64,000 nt of DNA from NCBI RefSeq assembly GCF_009911595.1, contig NZ_QWKG01000019.1, forward strand, positions 1 to 64,000. The letters run 5' to 3'. Below, one piece after another: positions 7,843 through 16,080 of the stretch (position 1 is the first letter of the stretch; each line of letters begins with the position of its first letter). Position numbers and translations under genes: made by a program. Below the pieces are notes generated by a model. The model had not been told where the DNA came from. It searched no databases and worked only from the letters and a program-made list of their open reading frames with translations. Source of the stretch: Colidextribacter sp. OB.20. GTDB taxonomy: Bacteria > Bacillota > Clostridia > Oscillospirales > Oscillospiraceae.

Positions 7843-9036
7843 ATGAAGCGATGCAAACGGCGGACAGCCGGCATACTGGCCTGCGCTGTCCTGACAACCG
7901 TCCTCTCCCTCTTCTCCGCCGCCGCCCAGACGCCCTTCGGCGAGTTTCGCCTGGACGCCTCCGGAATTGACAAGCCCAGCCGGGAAATTTCGGTGGACAT
8001 CTACCAGCGGGATGAGGCCGGCAAGTTCCAGGTGTCGGGCGCCAGCCAATACACCTGCACCTTTAATCGGGCCACTGGCGACGCCAGCTTCTTTATTCAG
8101 GCCAACACAGAGGGCGTGTGGGTCTCGGTGGACTACCTCACCGATTTAAACGGCGACGGCACCTATGAGCTGCTGGACGACCCCGACGCCCCGGTCTGGG
8201 ACGTGATGGACAGCCAGGGCCGCCTGTTCCGGCCTAAGGCCGGCGATGCCGCCCCCACCCTGACCCCCGGTCAGCCCTGTCTGCTCACCCCCGACACCCT
8301 GCTCGCCCGCAGCCAGCAGGCTGTTCAGGAGCGCGGCGCCGGCGGCTCCCACGCGCTGGACGCCGCTCAGGGCACAGCCGCCGGACAGGAGTTCCCCCTG
8401 TGCATGCTCAAGCTGCACCACACCGACCCCGCCACCGGGGAGGATGAGGCCCTGGTCTTTTACCTTCAGATTTATGACAGCGTCCTCGTCCCCTTCGACG
8501 TCTCCCCCGCCGACCCATACTACGATGCGGTGAACTACGTTCTGTCCAAGGGCTACTTCTCCGGCGTGGGCAACGGGCTGTTCTCCCCTGAGGGCCAGCT
8601 GGCCCGAGCTCACCTGGCCCAGGTGCTCTGGACCATGGCCGGCTCTCCCACAGGAGCGGCCAGCCGCTTCCCCGACGTCCCGGACAGCGAGTGGTTCTAC
8701 AGCCCCGTCTCCTGGTGCCAGCAGAAGGAGCTGATTCTTGGTTACGCATCGGGGGATTTCGGCCCTATGGACTTCCTGTCCCGGGAACAGATGGTGGTCA
8801 TCCTCTACCGCTACGCCAAGACCAACGGCGCCTCTCTCACCGCCAGCGGCGATCTGTCCCGCTTCTCCGACGCCGACAAGGTGTCCTCCTGGGCGCAGGA
8901 AGAGATGCGGTGGGCTGTATCCCATAACCTGCTTCCCAACGCCGGCGGCGGGACCCTTGCCCCCCAGGAGCTGGTGACCCGGGGCGAGCTGGCCTCCGTC
9001 ATCTACGCCTGCGTTCAGAATCTGGGCCTGCGCTGA
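7843..9036 (+). CDS. Exported S-layer homology (SLH) domain protein
   Basis: 397 residues with a Sec signal peptide (MKRCKRRTAGILACAVLTTV...SAAAQT). The middle region (~28-225) is unrecognised and contains DLNGDGTYELLDD, a dockerin/calcium-loop-like stretch. The C-terminal ~170 residues form three SLH repeats: DPYYDAVNYVLSKGYFSGVG, FPDVPDSEWFYSPVSWCQQK and FSDADKVSSWAQEEMRWAVS. SLH repeats bind pyruvylated secondary wall polymer, so the protein is probably held on the cell wall. AAGGAG lies 8 bases before the ATG at 7843. It has its own promoter upstream and a terminator downstream, so it is monocistronic. Confidence 0.88.
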   Translation: MKRCKRRTAGILACAVLTTVLSLFSAAAQTPFGEFRLDASGIDKPSREISVDIYQRDEAGKFQVSGASQYTCTFNRATGDASFFIQANTEGVWVSVDYLTDLNGDGTYELLDDPDAPVWDVMDSQGRLFRPKAGDAAPTLTPGQPCLLTPDTLLARSQQAVQERGAGGSHALDAAQGTAAGQEFPLCMLKLHHTDPATGEDEALVFYLQIYDSVLVPFDVSPADPYYDAVNYVLSKGYFSGVGNGLFSPEGQLARAHLAQVLWTMAGSPTGAASRFPDVPDSEWFYSPVSWCQQKELILGYASGDFGPMDFLSREQMVVILYRYAKTNGASLTASGDLSRFSDADKVSSWAQEEMRWAVSHNLLPNAGGGTLAPQELVTRGELASVIYACVQNLGLR

Positions 9037-9054
9037 GAAAAGCAGTGACTCCCT

Positions 9055-9087
9055 CCCCGGCGGTCAAAAGACCGCCGGGGATTTTTG
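9055..9087 (+). terminator. Rho-independent terminator after the SLH gene
   Basis: An 11-bp GC-rich stem (CCCCGGCGGTC / GACCGCCGGGG) with an AAAA loop, followed by ATTTTTG. Confidence 0.85.
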
Positions 9088-9171
9088 CGCCCGGCGGTTT
9101 AGGGGGTGGAATATTTGTCCAAACTATCCATAAGATGTATTGACAAGCCCACCGAGAAAGGAGCGACCCCC

Positions 9172-9408
9172 ATGACTCAGACCGACAAAAAACGCGCCTC
9201 CCGCCAGACTGACCCCCGTCTGGAGGCCCGCCGGGAGCTGATGGACTCCCTCAACCACACCAAAACCCTCATCAACCAGGCCTACGGCGGCTTCAACACC
9301 GCCAGCGACAGCGACCTCATCGAATCCTACGTCTTTGAGATCAACGCCCTCCAGGCCCGGTACAACTACCTGCTGCGCCAGGTTAAGGAGCTGGAGGGAA
9401 CCGCATGA
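9172..9408 (+). CDS. YaaL-like DUF2508 protein
   Basis: 78 residues, charged and helical (LEARRELMDSLNHTKTLINQ ... ESYVFEINALQARYNYLLRQ). The length, composition and position directly before bofA match Bacillus yaaL (DUF2508), whose function is unknown. GAAAGGAG lies about 9 bases before the ATG at 9172; an open frame reaching to 9106 has no such site. The stop overlaps the bofA start as ATGA. Confidence 0.8.
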   Translation: MTQTDKKRASRQTDPRLEARRELMDSLNHTKTLINQAYGGFNTASDSDLIESYVFEINALQARYNYLLRQVKELEGTA

Positions 9409-9671
9409 GCCCTATGCCGGGGTACGTGGCCTGGTGTCTGGCCGGACTGCTGCTGTGCGCCGCCCTGCTCCTCCTGCGCAGGCCGGCGGCCTGGCTCATC
9501 CGGCTGGCCCTGCGCTCCTCTGTGGGGCTGGCGGCGCTGGCCCTCTTCGCGCAGGCGGGCCGCCTCATCGGAATCAGTCTGGGGGTCAATCTGGTCAACG
9601 CCCTGGTGCTGGGACTGCTGGGGCCCCCGGGCTTCGGCCTGCTGCTCATGCTTCAGTGGGTGCTGCGATAG
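9405..9671 (+). CDS. bofA: BofA-like sporulation protein (inhibitor of pro-sigma-K processing)
   Basis: 88 residues, almost entirely hydrophobic with two to three membrane segments and a conserved-looking NLVNALVLGLLGPPGFGLLLML C-terminus typical of BofA (conserved NxxN/LGxPG pattern). In Bacillus, BofA sits in the outer forespore membrane with SpoIVFA and restrains the SpoIVFB protease until late engulfment. The yaaL-bofA order is conserved. The gene supports an endospore-forming ancestry. The usual upstream recR/dnaX genes are absent here. Confidence 0.82.
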   Translation: MSPMPGYVAWCLAGLLLCAALLLLRRPAAWLIRLALRSSVGLAALALFAQAGRLIGISLGVNLVNALVLGLLGPPGFGLLLMLQWVLR

Positions 9672-9792
9672 CTGTTACATACAGGCGGCTTCAGGTCCGC
9701 CTTTTTTGTTTGCCAGACATTTTTTATAAAACCCCTTGACAAATCCCTGTCCGGATGGTAAGATAACAGGCGTCTCTGAATGGAGAAGGTTC

Positions 9793-9879
9793 GGAGAGAT
9801 GTCCGAGTGGTTTAAGGAGCTGGTCTTGAAAACCAGTGACTCGCAAGAGCCGTGGGTTCGAATCCCACTCTCTCCGCCA
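9793..9879 (+). tRNA. tRNA-Ser (anticodon TGA)
   Basis: The 7-bp acceptor stem GGAGAGA/TCTCTCC, anticodon stem CTGGT/ACCAG around loop CTTGAAA (anticodon TGA), a long variable arm, TTCGAAT T-loop and an encoded CCA end are all visible. Confidence 0.97.
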
Positions 9880-10045
9880 GGTTGTCGGAGCAAGCTCCAT
9901 ATTCTCCGCTTCCGCCTTACGGCGAAAGCTCGCTCATTACGCTGCTTCTCCTTTCCAAATTGAGGCCGCTCCGCTGGGTCTCAATTTGGGGGCCGCCTTT
10001 GCCGGCCTTCCTAAAACTTCACATTTGCAGATTACTTGCAGCCAT

Positions 10046-10138
10046 GCAGAAGTACCCAAGTGGCTATAAGGGGCTCCCCTGCTAAGGGAGTAGACGGCTT
10101 AAACCCGTGCGAGGGTTCGAATCCCTCCTTCTGCGCCA
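10046..10138 (+). tRNA. tRNA-Ser (anticodon GCT)
   Basis: Acceptor stem GCAGAAG/CTTCTGC, anticodon loop CTGCTAA (anticodon GCT) on a GCTCCC/GGGAG stem, a long variable arm, GGTTCGAATCC T-arm and an encoded CCA. It lies about 165 bases after the first tRNA-Ser. The gap between them holds a CAAATTGAGGCC...GGGTCTCAATTTG stem-loop and no gene. Confidence 0.97.
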
Positions 10139-10140
10139 AA

Positions 10141-10186
10141 AGAGCTCCAAATATCCCGTTCGGGAATTTGGAGCTCCTTTGTTTTG
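10141..10186 (+). terminator. Terminator after the tRNA-Ser pair
   Basis: Stem GAGCTCCAAAT/ATTTGGAGCTC with a small internal CCCG/CGGG stem, followed by CTTTGTTTT. Confidence 0.8.
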
Positions 10187-10229
10187 TACAGAGCTTCCCT
10201 GTCACAAAGAGAAGAAAAGGAGAATTGTC

Positions 10230-10460
10230 ATGGACCTGAAATTTGACGTGAAGGAAAAGGTTGAGGAGCTGGCCGAAAAACTCCAGAAGGACCCCGCCCT
10301 TTTGAAGAGCTTCCAGGACGATCCAGTAAAGGCGCTGGAGAAGCTGACGGGCGTGAATCTGCCCGACGATCAGCTCAAGCCCCTGGTTGCCGGAATCAAG
10401 GCCAAGCTGGCCGCCTCCGACATCGGCGGCAAGCTGGAGGGGCTGAAAAAGCTTTTCTGA
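10230..10460 (+). CDS. Small helical protein, weakly Nif11/leader-peptide-like
   Basis: 76 residues, highly charged: KFDVKEKVEELAEKLQKDPA, then LLKSFQDDPVKALEKLTGVN, and a Gly-Lys-rich end. The pattern 'Lys-rich helix, DPALLKSFQ, DPVKALEKL, LPDDQL' recalls Nif11-type leader peptides, but no GG cleavage site is followed by a Cys/Ser/Thr-rich core and no modification enzyme is nearby, so a peptide-precursor role is not supported. AAGGAG sits 8 bases before the ATG at 10230. A terminator follows directly, so it is monocistronic. Confidence 0.7.
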   Translation: MDLKFDVKEKVEELAEKLQKDPALLKSFQDDPVKALEKLTGVNLPDDQLKPLVAGIKAKLAASDIGGKLEGLKKLF

Positions 10461-10473
10461 CTGTTATACCCTC

Positions 10474-10500
10474 AAAGCACCTCTCCCGAGGTGCTTTTTT
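10474..10500 (+). terminator. Terminator after the small helical protein gene
   Basis: AAAGCACCTC/GAGGTGCTTT stem with a short loop and a run of six T. Confidence 0.85.
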
Positions 10501-10528
10501 GATAATGTCCGGAAAGAGAGGCACCCCT

Positions 10529-11386
10529 ATGAATCTGTGCGACATCAATCAAATCAAGGCCCTGCTGGCCCGGCACGGCTTCCGCTTCTCCAAGTCCATG
10601 GGGCAGAACTTCCTCGTTGCGGACTGGGTGCCCAGGGAGATCGCCAAGGCCTCCGGGGCCCACAGAGATGTGGGGGTGCTGGAGGTGGGCCCAGGTATCG
10701 GCTGCCTCACCCAAGAGCTGGCCGGGCGGGCCGGCAAGGTGGTCAGTGTGGAGCTGGACCGGGCCCTGCTGCCCATCCTGGAGGAGACTCTGGCCGGGCG
10801 GGACAATGTGGAGATTGTCCCTGGAGACATCCTGAAGCTGGACATCCGCCAGCTGACGCTGGAAATGCCCTGGTTTTCCGGGTTTGCCGCCTGCGCCAAC
10901 CTGCCCTACAACATCACCACCCCCGCCATCACCGCCCTGATTGAGGCCCACTGCTTCTTTGCCATCACGGTGATGATCCAGCGGGAGGTGGCAAGGCGGA
11001 TCTGCGCCCAGCCGGGGACGGCGGACTACGGGGCCTTCTCCGTCTACTGCCAGTACCACACCGCCCCGGAGCTGCTCTTCGAGGTGCCGCCGGACTGCTT
11101 CCTCCCCGCCCCCAAGGTGACCTCTGCGGTGGTGCGTATGGTCCCCCGCCCCGCCCCCGAGGAGGTGGACAACCCGGAGCACTTCTTCAAGGTGGTCAAG
11201 GCCGCCTTCGCCCTGCGGCGCAAGACGCTGTCCAACAGTCTGTCCGCCGGCCTGGGCGGGCAGCACACAAAAGAGGACCTGGCCCGGGCCATTGCCCGCT
11301 GCGGATTTCCCCCGGATATCCGGGGAGAGCGGCTGTCCATTCCCCAATTTGCCCAACTGTCCAAGGCTCTGCGGGGCCTGGTTTGA
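10529..11386 (+). CDS. rsmA: 16S rRNA dimethyladenosine transferase RsmA (KsgA)
   Basis: 285 residues. It dimethylates the two adjacent adenines in the 3' hairpin (helix 45) of 16S rRNA late in 30S assembly. Visible motifs are the SAM-binding LEVGPGIGCLTQEL (~52-65), VELDRALL, and the catalytic NLPYNITTPAI (NxPY, ~128). The N-terminal FRFSKSMGQNFL is family-typical. The ATG at 10529 lies 11 bases after GGAAAGAG. The length is normal. Confidence 0.95.
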   Translation: MNLCDINQIKALLARHGFRFSKSMGQNFLVADWVPREIAKASGAHRDVGVLEVGPGIGCLTQELAGRAGKVVSVELDRALLPILEETLAGRDNVEIVPGDILKLDIRQLTLEMPWFSGFAACANLPYNITTPAITALIEAHCFFAITVMIQREVARRICAQPGTADYGAFSVYCQYHTAPELLFEVPPDCFLPAPKVTSAVVRMVPRPAPEEVDNPEHFFKVVKAAFALRRKTLSNSLSAGLGGQHTKEDLARAIARCGFPPDIRGERLSIPQFAQLSKALRGLV

Positions 11387-11424
11387 GGCTTTTGACCATT
11401 CCGTCATTTTCGCGCACTTCTCTC

Positions 11425-11453
11425 TTGCAAAGCCCTGAAAAATGGGGTAAAAT
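11425..11453 (+). promoter_or_regulatory. Sigma-A promoter for pckA
   Basis: TTGCAA (11425-11430), a 17-base spacer and TAAAAT (11448-11453). The pckA ATG is at 11509 with AAAGGAGG before it. Confidence 0.75.
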
Positions 11454-11508
11454 AAGGCACGATCGGAATGGATAACCACTTTTACTATTTTAAAGGAGGC
11501 AATTATCT

Positions 11509-13122
11509 ATGGAAACCTACGGACTGGAAAAATACGGCATTACCGGCATCAAGGAGGTCGTCTACAATCCCACCTTCGAGCAGCTGTTCGAGGCTGAGAT
11601 GGACCCCACCCTGGAGGGCTTTGAAAAGGGCCAGATGACCGAGCTGGGCGCCGTCAACGTGATGACCGGCATCTACACCGGCCGCTCCCCCAAGGACAAG
11701 TTCATCGTCATGGACGAGAACTCCAAGGACACCGTGTGGTGGACCTCCGACGAGTTCAAGAACGACAACAAGCCCGCCACCCAGGAGGCGTGGAAGGCCT
11801 GTAAGGACCTGGCCATTCAGGAGCTGTCCAACAAGAAGCTGTACGTCATGGACGTGTTCTGCGGCACCAACAAGGACACCCGCATGGCCATCCGCTTCAT
11901 CATGGAGGTGGCATGGCAGGCCCACTTCGTAAAGAACATGTTCATCCAGCCCACCGAGGAGGAGCTGAAGAATTTTGAGCCCGATTTCATCTCCTACAAC
12001 GCCTCCAAAGCCAAGCTGACCAACTACAAGGAGCTGGGCCTGAACTCTGAGACCGCCGCCATCTTCAACATCACCAGCCGGGAGCAGGTCATCCTCAACA
12101 CCTGGTACGGCGGCGAGATGAAGAAGGGCATGTTCTCCATGATGAACTACTACCTGCCCCTGAAGGGCATCGCCTCCATGCACTGCTCCGCCAACACCGA
12201 CATGAACGGCGAGAACACCGCCATCTTCTTCGGCCTGTCCGGAACCGGCAAGACCACCCTGTCCACCGACCCCAAGCGCCTGCTCATCGGCGACGACGAG
12301 CACGGCTGGGACGACGAGGGCGTGTTCAACTTTGAGGGCGGCTGCTACGCCAAGGTCATCAACCTGGACAAGGACGCCGAGCCCGACATCTACAACGCCA
12401 TCCGCCGCAACGCCCTGCTGGAGAACGTCACCGTGGACGGCGAGGGCAAGATCGACTTCGCCGACAAGTCCGTCACCGAGAACACCCGCGTGTCCTACCC
12501 CATCGAGCACATCGAGAAGATCGTGAAGAACGTCCACCCCACCTCCTCCGGCCCCGCCGCCAAGAACGTGATCTTCCTGTCCGCCGACGCCTTCGGCGTG
12601 CTGCCCCCCGTGTCCATCCTCACCCCCGAGCAGACCCAGTACTACTTCCTGTCCGGCTTCACCTCCAAGCTGGCCGGCACTGAGCGGGGCATCACCGAGC
12701 CCACCCCCACCTTCTCCGCCTGCTTCGGCCAGGCCTTCCTGGAGCTGCACCCCACCAAGTACGGCGAGGAGCTGGTCAAGCGCATGGAGAAGAGCGGCGC
12801 CAAGGCCTACCTGGTGAACACCGGCTGGAACGGCACCGGCAAGCGCATCTCCATCAAGGACACCCGCGGCATCATCGACGCCATCCTGGACGGCTCCATC
12901 CTCAAGGCTGAGACCAAGACCATCCCCTACTTCAACCTGGAGGTCCCCACCGCCCTGCCCGGCGTTGACCCCGCCATCCTGGACCCCCGGGACACCTACG
13001 GCGACGCCGCTGAGTGGGATACCAAGGCCAAGGATCTGGCCGGCCGCTTCGTGAAGAACTTTGTCAAGTACACCGGCAACGACGCCGGCAAGGCCCTGGT
13101 TGCCGCCGGCCCCAAGGTGTAA
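11509..13122 (+). CDS. pckA: Phosphoenolpyruvate carboxykinase (ATP)
   Basis: 537 residues. It interconverts oxaloacetate + ATP and phosphoenolpyruvate + CO2 + ADP; in gut anaerobes it often works in the carboxylating direction. Signatures are [19 protein letters not shown] near the N-terminus, the P-loop [11 protein letters not shown] (~244-254), the metal site [20 protein letters not shown], and [20 protein letters not shown] in the C-terminal part. Codon choice is strongly biased to C/G-ending codons, as in highly expressed genes. It has its own promoter and terminator. Confidence 0.97.
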   Translation: METYGLEKYGITGIKEVVYNPTFEQLFEAEMDPTLEGFEKGQMTELGAVNVMTGIYTGRSPKDKFIVMDENSKDTVWWTSDEFKNDNKPATQEAWKACKDLAIQELSNKKLYVMDVFCGTNKDTRMAIRFIMEVAWQAHFVKNMFIQPTEEELKNFEPDFISYNASKAKLTNYKELGLNSETAAIFNITSREQVILNTWYGGEMKKGMFSMMNYYLPLKGIASMHCSANTDMNGENTAIFFGLSGTGKTTLSTDPKRLLIGDDEHGWDDEGVFNFEGGCYAKVINLDKDAEPDIYNAIRRNALLENVTVDGEGKIDFADKSVTENTRVSYPIEHIEKIVKNVHPTSSGPAAKNVIFLSADAFGVLPPVSILTPEQTQYYFLSGFTSKLAGTERGITEPTPTFSACFGQAFLELHPTKYGEELVKRMEKSGAKAYLVNTGWNGTGKRISIKDTRGIIDAILDGSILKAETKTIPYFNLEVPTALPGVDPAILDPRDTYGDAAEWDTKAKDLAGRFVKNFVKYTGNDAGKALVAAGPKV

Positions 13123-13140
13123 TTTCTCAAATATAAGAAA

Positions 13141-13171
13141 AAACAGGACGCTTTCAGCGTCCTGTTTTTCT
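13141..13171 (+). terminator. Terminator after pckA
   Basis: AACAGGACGC/GCGTCCTGTT stem with a TTTCA loop and a T run. Confidence 0.85.
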
Positions 13172-13199
13172 TGCATTTTATTTTGCGCTATTGTAAACT
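13171..13199 (+). promoter_or_regulatory. Candidate promoter for the DUF4261-like gene
   Basis: TTGCAT (13171-13176), a 17-base spacer and TAAACT (13194-13199), directly after the pckA terminator. Confidence 0.5.
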
Positions 13200-13236
13200 A
13201 GAGAAAAAGAACAAATAAAAGGAGGTAGGAATCCCT

Positions 13237-14181
13237 ATGGGATTGTTCAAAAAGAAAAAACAGCCGGAGCGCACTCCGGAGCCGGGAGAGAAAAAATCCC
13301 TCCTGGACGAGATAGACCCCACCGTCCGGCCCGGCGGTGTGTTCATGGTCCAGCTGCTGATGAAGGAAAAGTGCGAGATGCCCGGCATTGAGCAGATGAC
13401 CCAGGTGCTGGAGCGCCACATTGGCAAGGTGGAGGCGGCAAAGCCGCTGAAGGAGACCGCCGATACTATGAAGGACATCGCCCTCTTCGCCGCCATGGAG
13501 CACATTGCCAAATTCAGAGACAGCCAGGGGCCGGTGCAGGTGTCCTTCATGCCCTGTGACACCTTCCACCCAGAGAACATCGACGAGATGAAGCGCAGCC
13601 AGATGTGGGACTGCCTTCAGGACCGGGACCGCATCCTGTCGGAGTGCAAATACTGTATCTTTGCCAACGACATGCTTACCGGCGCCCTGGACCCCCTGGA
13701 GCGGGCCGATTTCGACATGGACTACCTGGAGGCTCTGCTGGAGCTCTTCCCCACCTGCGAGGCGGTGTACTCTCTGAACACCGGCAAGCTGATTCTGGCG
13801 GACACCGTCCGAAACGGGACCTACACCGGCCTGGACCGATACATCCACTACATCGTCAACGCCCGGTTCTTTAACATCCAGGATACCAACGACAGCATCG
13901 TGGACACCCTGGGTCTGACCCTGCTGTGTCTGGAGGACCTGCAGTACCACTTCCACAGCATGGACCCCAACTGGGTGGTACGCCACGCCTACTCCATCGC
14001 CTCCTACTGTTTGGAAAACCGCCGGCCCATCAAGGACGGCGACACAGTAGACGGCGTGGACGGCCAGGGTAATCTGGACCAGAGCATCCAGTGGAAGTGC
14101 CGCTTTGAGGACGCGATTGTCAAGCCGGGCCGCCCGGTGCTGGACATTCATACAGGACAATACGCCGCCGGCGGGCGGTAA
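13237..14181 (+). CDS. Cytosolic protein of unknown function, probably DUF4261 family
   Basis: 314 residues. A basic N-terminus (GLFKKKKQPERTPEPGEKKS) precedes a single mixed alpha/beta domain. Segments such as PGGVFMVQLLMKEK, NGTYTGLDRYIHYIVNARFF and DTLGLTLLCLEDLQYHFHSM resemble DUF4261 proteins; this assignment is from memory of the family. No membrane segment or catalytic motif is seen. AAAGGAGG precedes the ATG. Convergent with the DUF3298-like gene, with one palindromic repeat between them. Confidence 0.65.
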   Translation: MGLFKKKKQPERTPEPGEKKSLLDEIDPTVRPGGVFMVQLLMKEKCEMPGIEQMTQVLERHIGKVEAAKPLKETADTMKDIALFAAMEHIAKFRDSQGPVQVSFMPCDTFHPENIDEMKRSQMWDCLQDRDRILSECKYCIFANDMLTGALDPLERADFDMDYLEALLELFPTCEAVYSLNTGKLILADTVRNGTYTGLDRYIHYIVNARFFNIQDTNDSIVDTLGLTLLCLEDLQYHFHSMDPNWVVRHAYSIASYCLENRRPIKDGDTVDGVDGQGNLDQSIQWKCRFEDAIVKPGRPVLDIHTGQYAAGGR

Positions 14182-14199
14182 TTACTGTCACATCTCTCT

Positions 14200-14265
14200 G
14201 TAGGGGCGACGGCCCCGGCTGCCTATTTGAGCACAAACGGCACGCCCAGGCCGTTGTGCCCTACG
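14200..14265. repeat. Palindromic GTAGGG...CCCTAC repeat that overlaps a gene end
   Basis: GTAGGGGCGACGGCCCCGG at the left and AGGCCGTTGTGCCCTACG at the right. On the minus strand the right end contributes the TAG stop codon of the gene at 14261-14911. Confidence 0.75.
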
Positions 14266-14911
14266 TCTTTTTCTCCAGCGGGAGAGTAAATACCGGACAG
14301 CCCTCCGCTGCCGGGGCGGCGGCGCACTGGGGCAGGGAAATCTCTACCCCCTCCTCCGTGAGGCACCAATCCCGGAGAGGGTGGGTCTTTTTCGCCTTCG
14401 GGACCCAGTCTCCGTCCAGAAAGCAATCCCCCGCCTGACGGCGCGCCTCCCCCTGCTGCACCAGGGCCCGCCACAGCCGGCCCTTCCAGCCCTTCTCCCG
14501 AAGCAGGGCGCGCAGGGGCTGGGGCGCCCCCTCCCGCAGGTTCCACACGTCCCCCCACCGCGCCCGGGCGGGCCGTCCGTCCCCCCGGACCTCACAGCCG
14601 GAAAACCGCAGGCTGAGCACCCCGTCCCTCATCAGAGCGGTCTCCCCCCGCAGCTCCCCCGCCCAGGGGGTGAAGGGCTTCGCCTCCTCCCGGCGGGCGG
14701 CCAGCTCCAGGCAGGCAGACCAGTAGACCTCCCGCTCCCACCGCCGCCGCCAGCTCCCGGCCAGCCGGAGGTAATACCGGCTGATCCACCTTCCGCCCAG
14801 GCCGGCCCCCTCCACCTGAGGCCAGGCCAGGACATACCTCATCACCGGCTCCCCCTCCAGCGTCAGGGTGCGCTCCTCCTCCTGCCAGCTGACTTGAACC
14901 TCCTCGCCCAT
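14261..14911 (-). CDS. DUF3298-like protein of unknown function
   Basis: 216 residues, cytosolic as no signal peptide is seen. Internal features are MRYVLAWPQVEGAGLGGRWI, an aromatic/Arg-rich helix, and a C-terminal DWCLTEEGVEISLPQCAAAP stretch that matches the DUF3298 pattern (a 'lt.eGl.i.y' strand, then alanine-rich, then a G-v-f strand). The similarity is by eye. AAAGGAGG lies before the ATG at 14911. The stop codon comes from an intergenic repeat, so the native C-terminus may have been slightly different. It is divergent from the YerC-like gene. Confidence 0.6.
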   Translation of the reverse strand: MGEEVQVSWQEEERTLTLEGEPVMRYVLAWPQVEGAGLGGRWISRYYLRLAGSWRRRWEREVYWSACLELAARREEAKPFTPWAGELRGETALMRDGVLSLRFSGCEVRGDGRPARARWGDVWNLREGAPQPLRALLREKGWKGRLWRALVQQGEARRQAGDCFLDGDWVPKAKKTHPLRDWCLTEEGVEISLPQCAAAPAAEGCPVFTLPLEKKT

Positions 14912-14974
14912 CTTCCGCCCCTCCTTTCGGTTTTTTCATCCTATGCCCGGCGGGGAAATCTGTGCTTTTCCGGG

Positions 14975-15003
14975 TTTACTTTTTTACGCCACTGTGCTAA
15001 AAT
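14975..15003 (+). promoter_or_regulatory. Promoter for the yerC-like/methyltransferase/hslO run
   Basis: TTTACT (14975-14980), a 17-base spacer and TAAAAT (14998-15003), 30 bases before the ATG at 15033. Confidence 0.65.
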
Positions 15004-15032
15004 ACAAAAAACAAGAGAAGCAGGTGGGCATC

Positions 15033-15329
15033 ATGTCAAAATTTTTGGACAAGCAGAACAGCGACGCCCTCTATCGGGCCATTGTCAGCATCCGGGACGA
15101 GGAGGAGTGCCGCCGTTTTCTGGAGGACCTGTGCACCGTCTCCGAGCTGAAGGCCCTGGCCCAGCGCATGGATGTGGCCATGCTGCTTGACGAGGGGCTG
15201 ATCTACAGCGAGATTCTGGACAAGACCGGGGCCTCCAGCGCCACCATCAGCCGGGTCAACCGCTGCCTGCACTACGGCGCGGGGGGCTATCAGACAGTGG
15301 TCGCCCGGCTGCGGGAGGAGAAGGCATGA
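15033..15329 (+). CDS. YerC/YecD family TrpR-like DNA-binding protein
   Basis: 98 residues. The VSELKALAQRMDVAMLLDEG segment and the helix-turn-helix SEILDKTGASSATISRVNRC match the TrpR-related YerC/YecD family, a small Firmicutes regulator of uncertain target. The ATG at 15033 follows AGGTGGG. Its TGA overlaps the next ATG (ATGA), so it is translationally coupled to the methyltransferase and in the same transcript as hslO. Confidence 0.88.
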   Translation: MSKFLDKQNSDALYRAIVSIRDEEECRRFLEDLCTVSELKALAQRMDVAMLLDEGLIYSEILDKTGASSATISRVNRCLHYGAGGYQTVVARLREEKA

Positions 15330-16078
15330 GCAGCTACAGCTTTTTGGCCGGCTGCTACGACCAGCTGACCTATGACGTGGACTACGCCGCCTGGGCGGAC
15401 TATATTGAGAAGCACTTCTCCAAAAGCGCCCTGCCCATCCGGACGGTGCTGGACCTGGCCTGCGGCACCGGTTCCCTCACCCGCCAGCTGGCCCTCCGGG
15501 GCTATGAACTCATCGGCACCGACCAGTCCCCCGATATGCTGGCCCAGGCGGCGGAGAAGGACTGGGATCAAGTCCCCATCCGGCCGCTGTTTTTATGCCA
15601 GAGCATGGAAAAGCTGGACCTGTACGGCACCATCGACGCCTGCGTGTGCTGTCTGGACAGCGTAAACTACGTCACAGACCCCAAAAAGCTCCAGAGAGCC
15701 TTTGAGCGGGTCCATCTGTTCCTCATGCCGGGGGGACTGTTCCTCTTCGACGTCAACTCCCCCGAGAAGCTGGAGGGACTGGATGGCCAAGTCTTTCTGG
15801 ATGAGACCGAGGATACCTACTGCGTGTGGCGGACAGAGTTCTCCAGGCGCAGCCGGGTGTGCTCCTACTTTATGGACGTCTTTCGCCTGGACCCCTCCAC
15901 CGGACAGTGGGACCGTGGGGAGGAGCTCCACCGGGAGCGGGCCTACACCGTCCCGGAGCTGTCCGCCATGCTGACGCAGGCGGGCTTCGTGGACGTCAAG
16001 ACCTACGGGGCATTAAAAATGCGCCCCCCGAAGGCCGGGGAGCAGCGTATCTTCTTTACCGCAAGAAAGGAAAGCTGA
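15326..16078 (+). CDS. Class I SAM-dependent methyltransferase
   Basis: 250 residues. The N-terminal YSFLAGCYDQLTYDVDYAAW and the SAM motif VLDLACGTGSLTRQLALRGY (~41-60) with the acidic post-motif GTDQSPDML identify a small-molecule-type methyltransferase. RVHLFLMPGGLFLFDVNSPE is motif III. The substrate is unknown. The gene sits between a TrpR-like regulator and hslO, overlapping the former and 2 bases from the latter. Confidence 0.88.
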   Translation: MSSYSFLAGCYDQLTYDVDYAAWADYIEKHFSKSALPIRTVLDLACGTGSLTRQLALRGYELIGTDQSPDMLAQAAEKDWDQVPIRPLFLCQSMEKLDLYGTIDACVCCLDSVNYVTDPKKLQRAFERVHLFLMPGGLFLFDVNSPEKLEGLDGQVFLDETEDTYCVWRTEFSRRSRVCSYFMDVFRLDPSTGQWDRGEELHRERAYTVPELSAMLTQAGFVDVKTYGALKMRPPKAGEQRIFFTARKES

Positions 16079-16080
16079 GC

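Noticed and set aside
15826-16080. Longer start for hslO
   Set aside because: The upstream frame lies inside the methyltransferase gene. The ATG at 16081 with AAGGAAAG gives the normal Hsp33 N-terminus.
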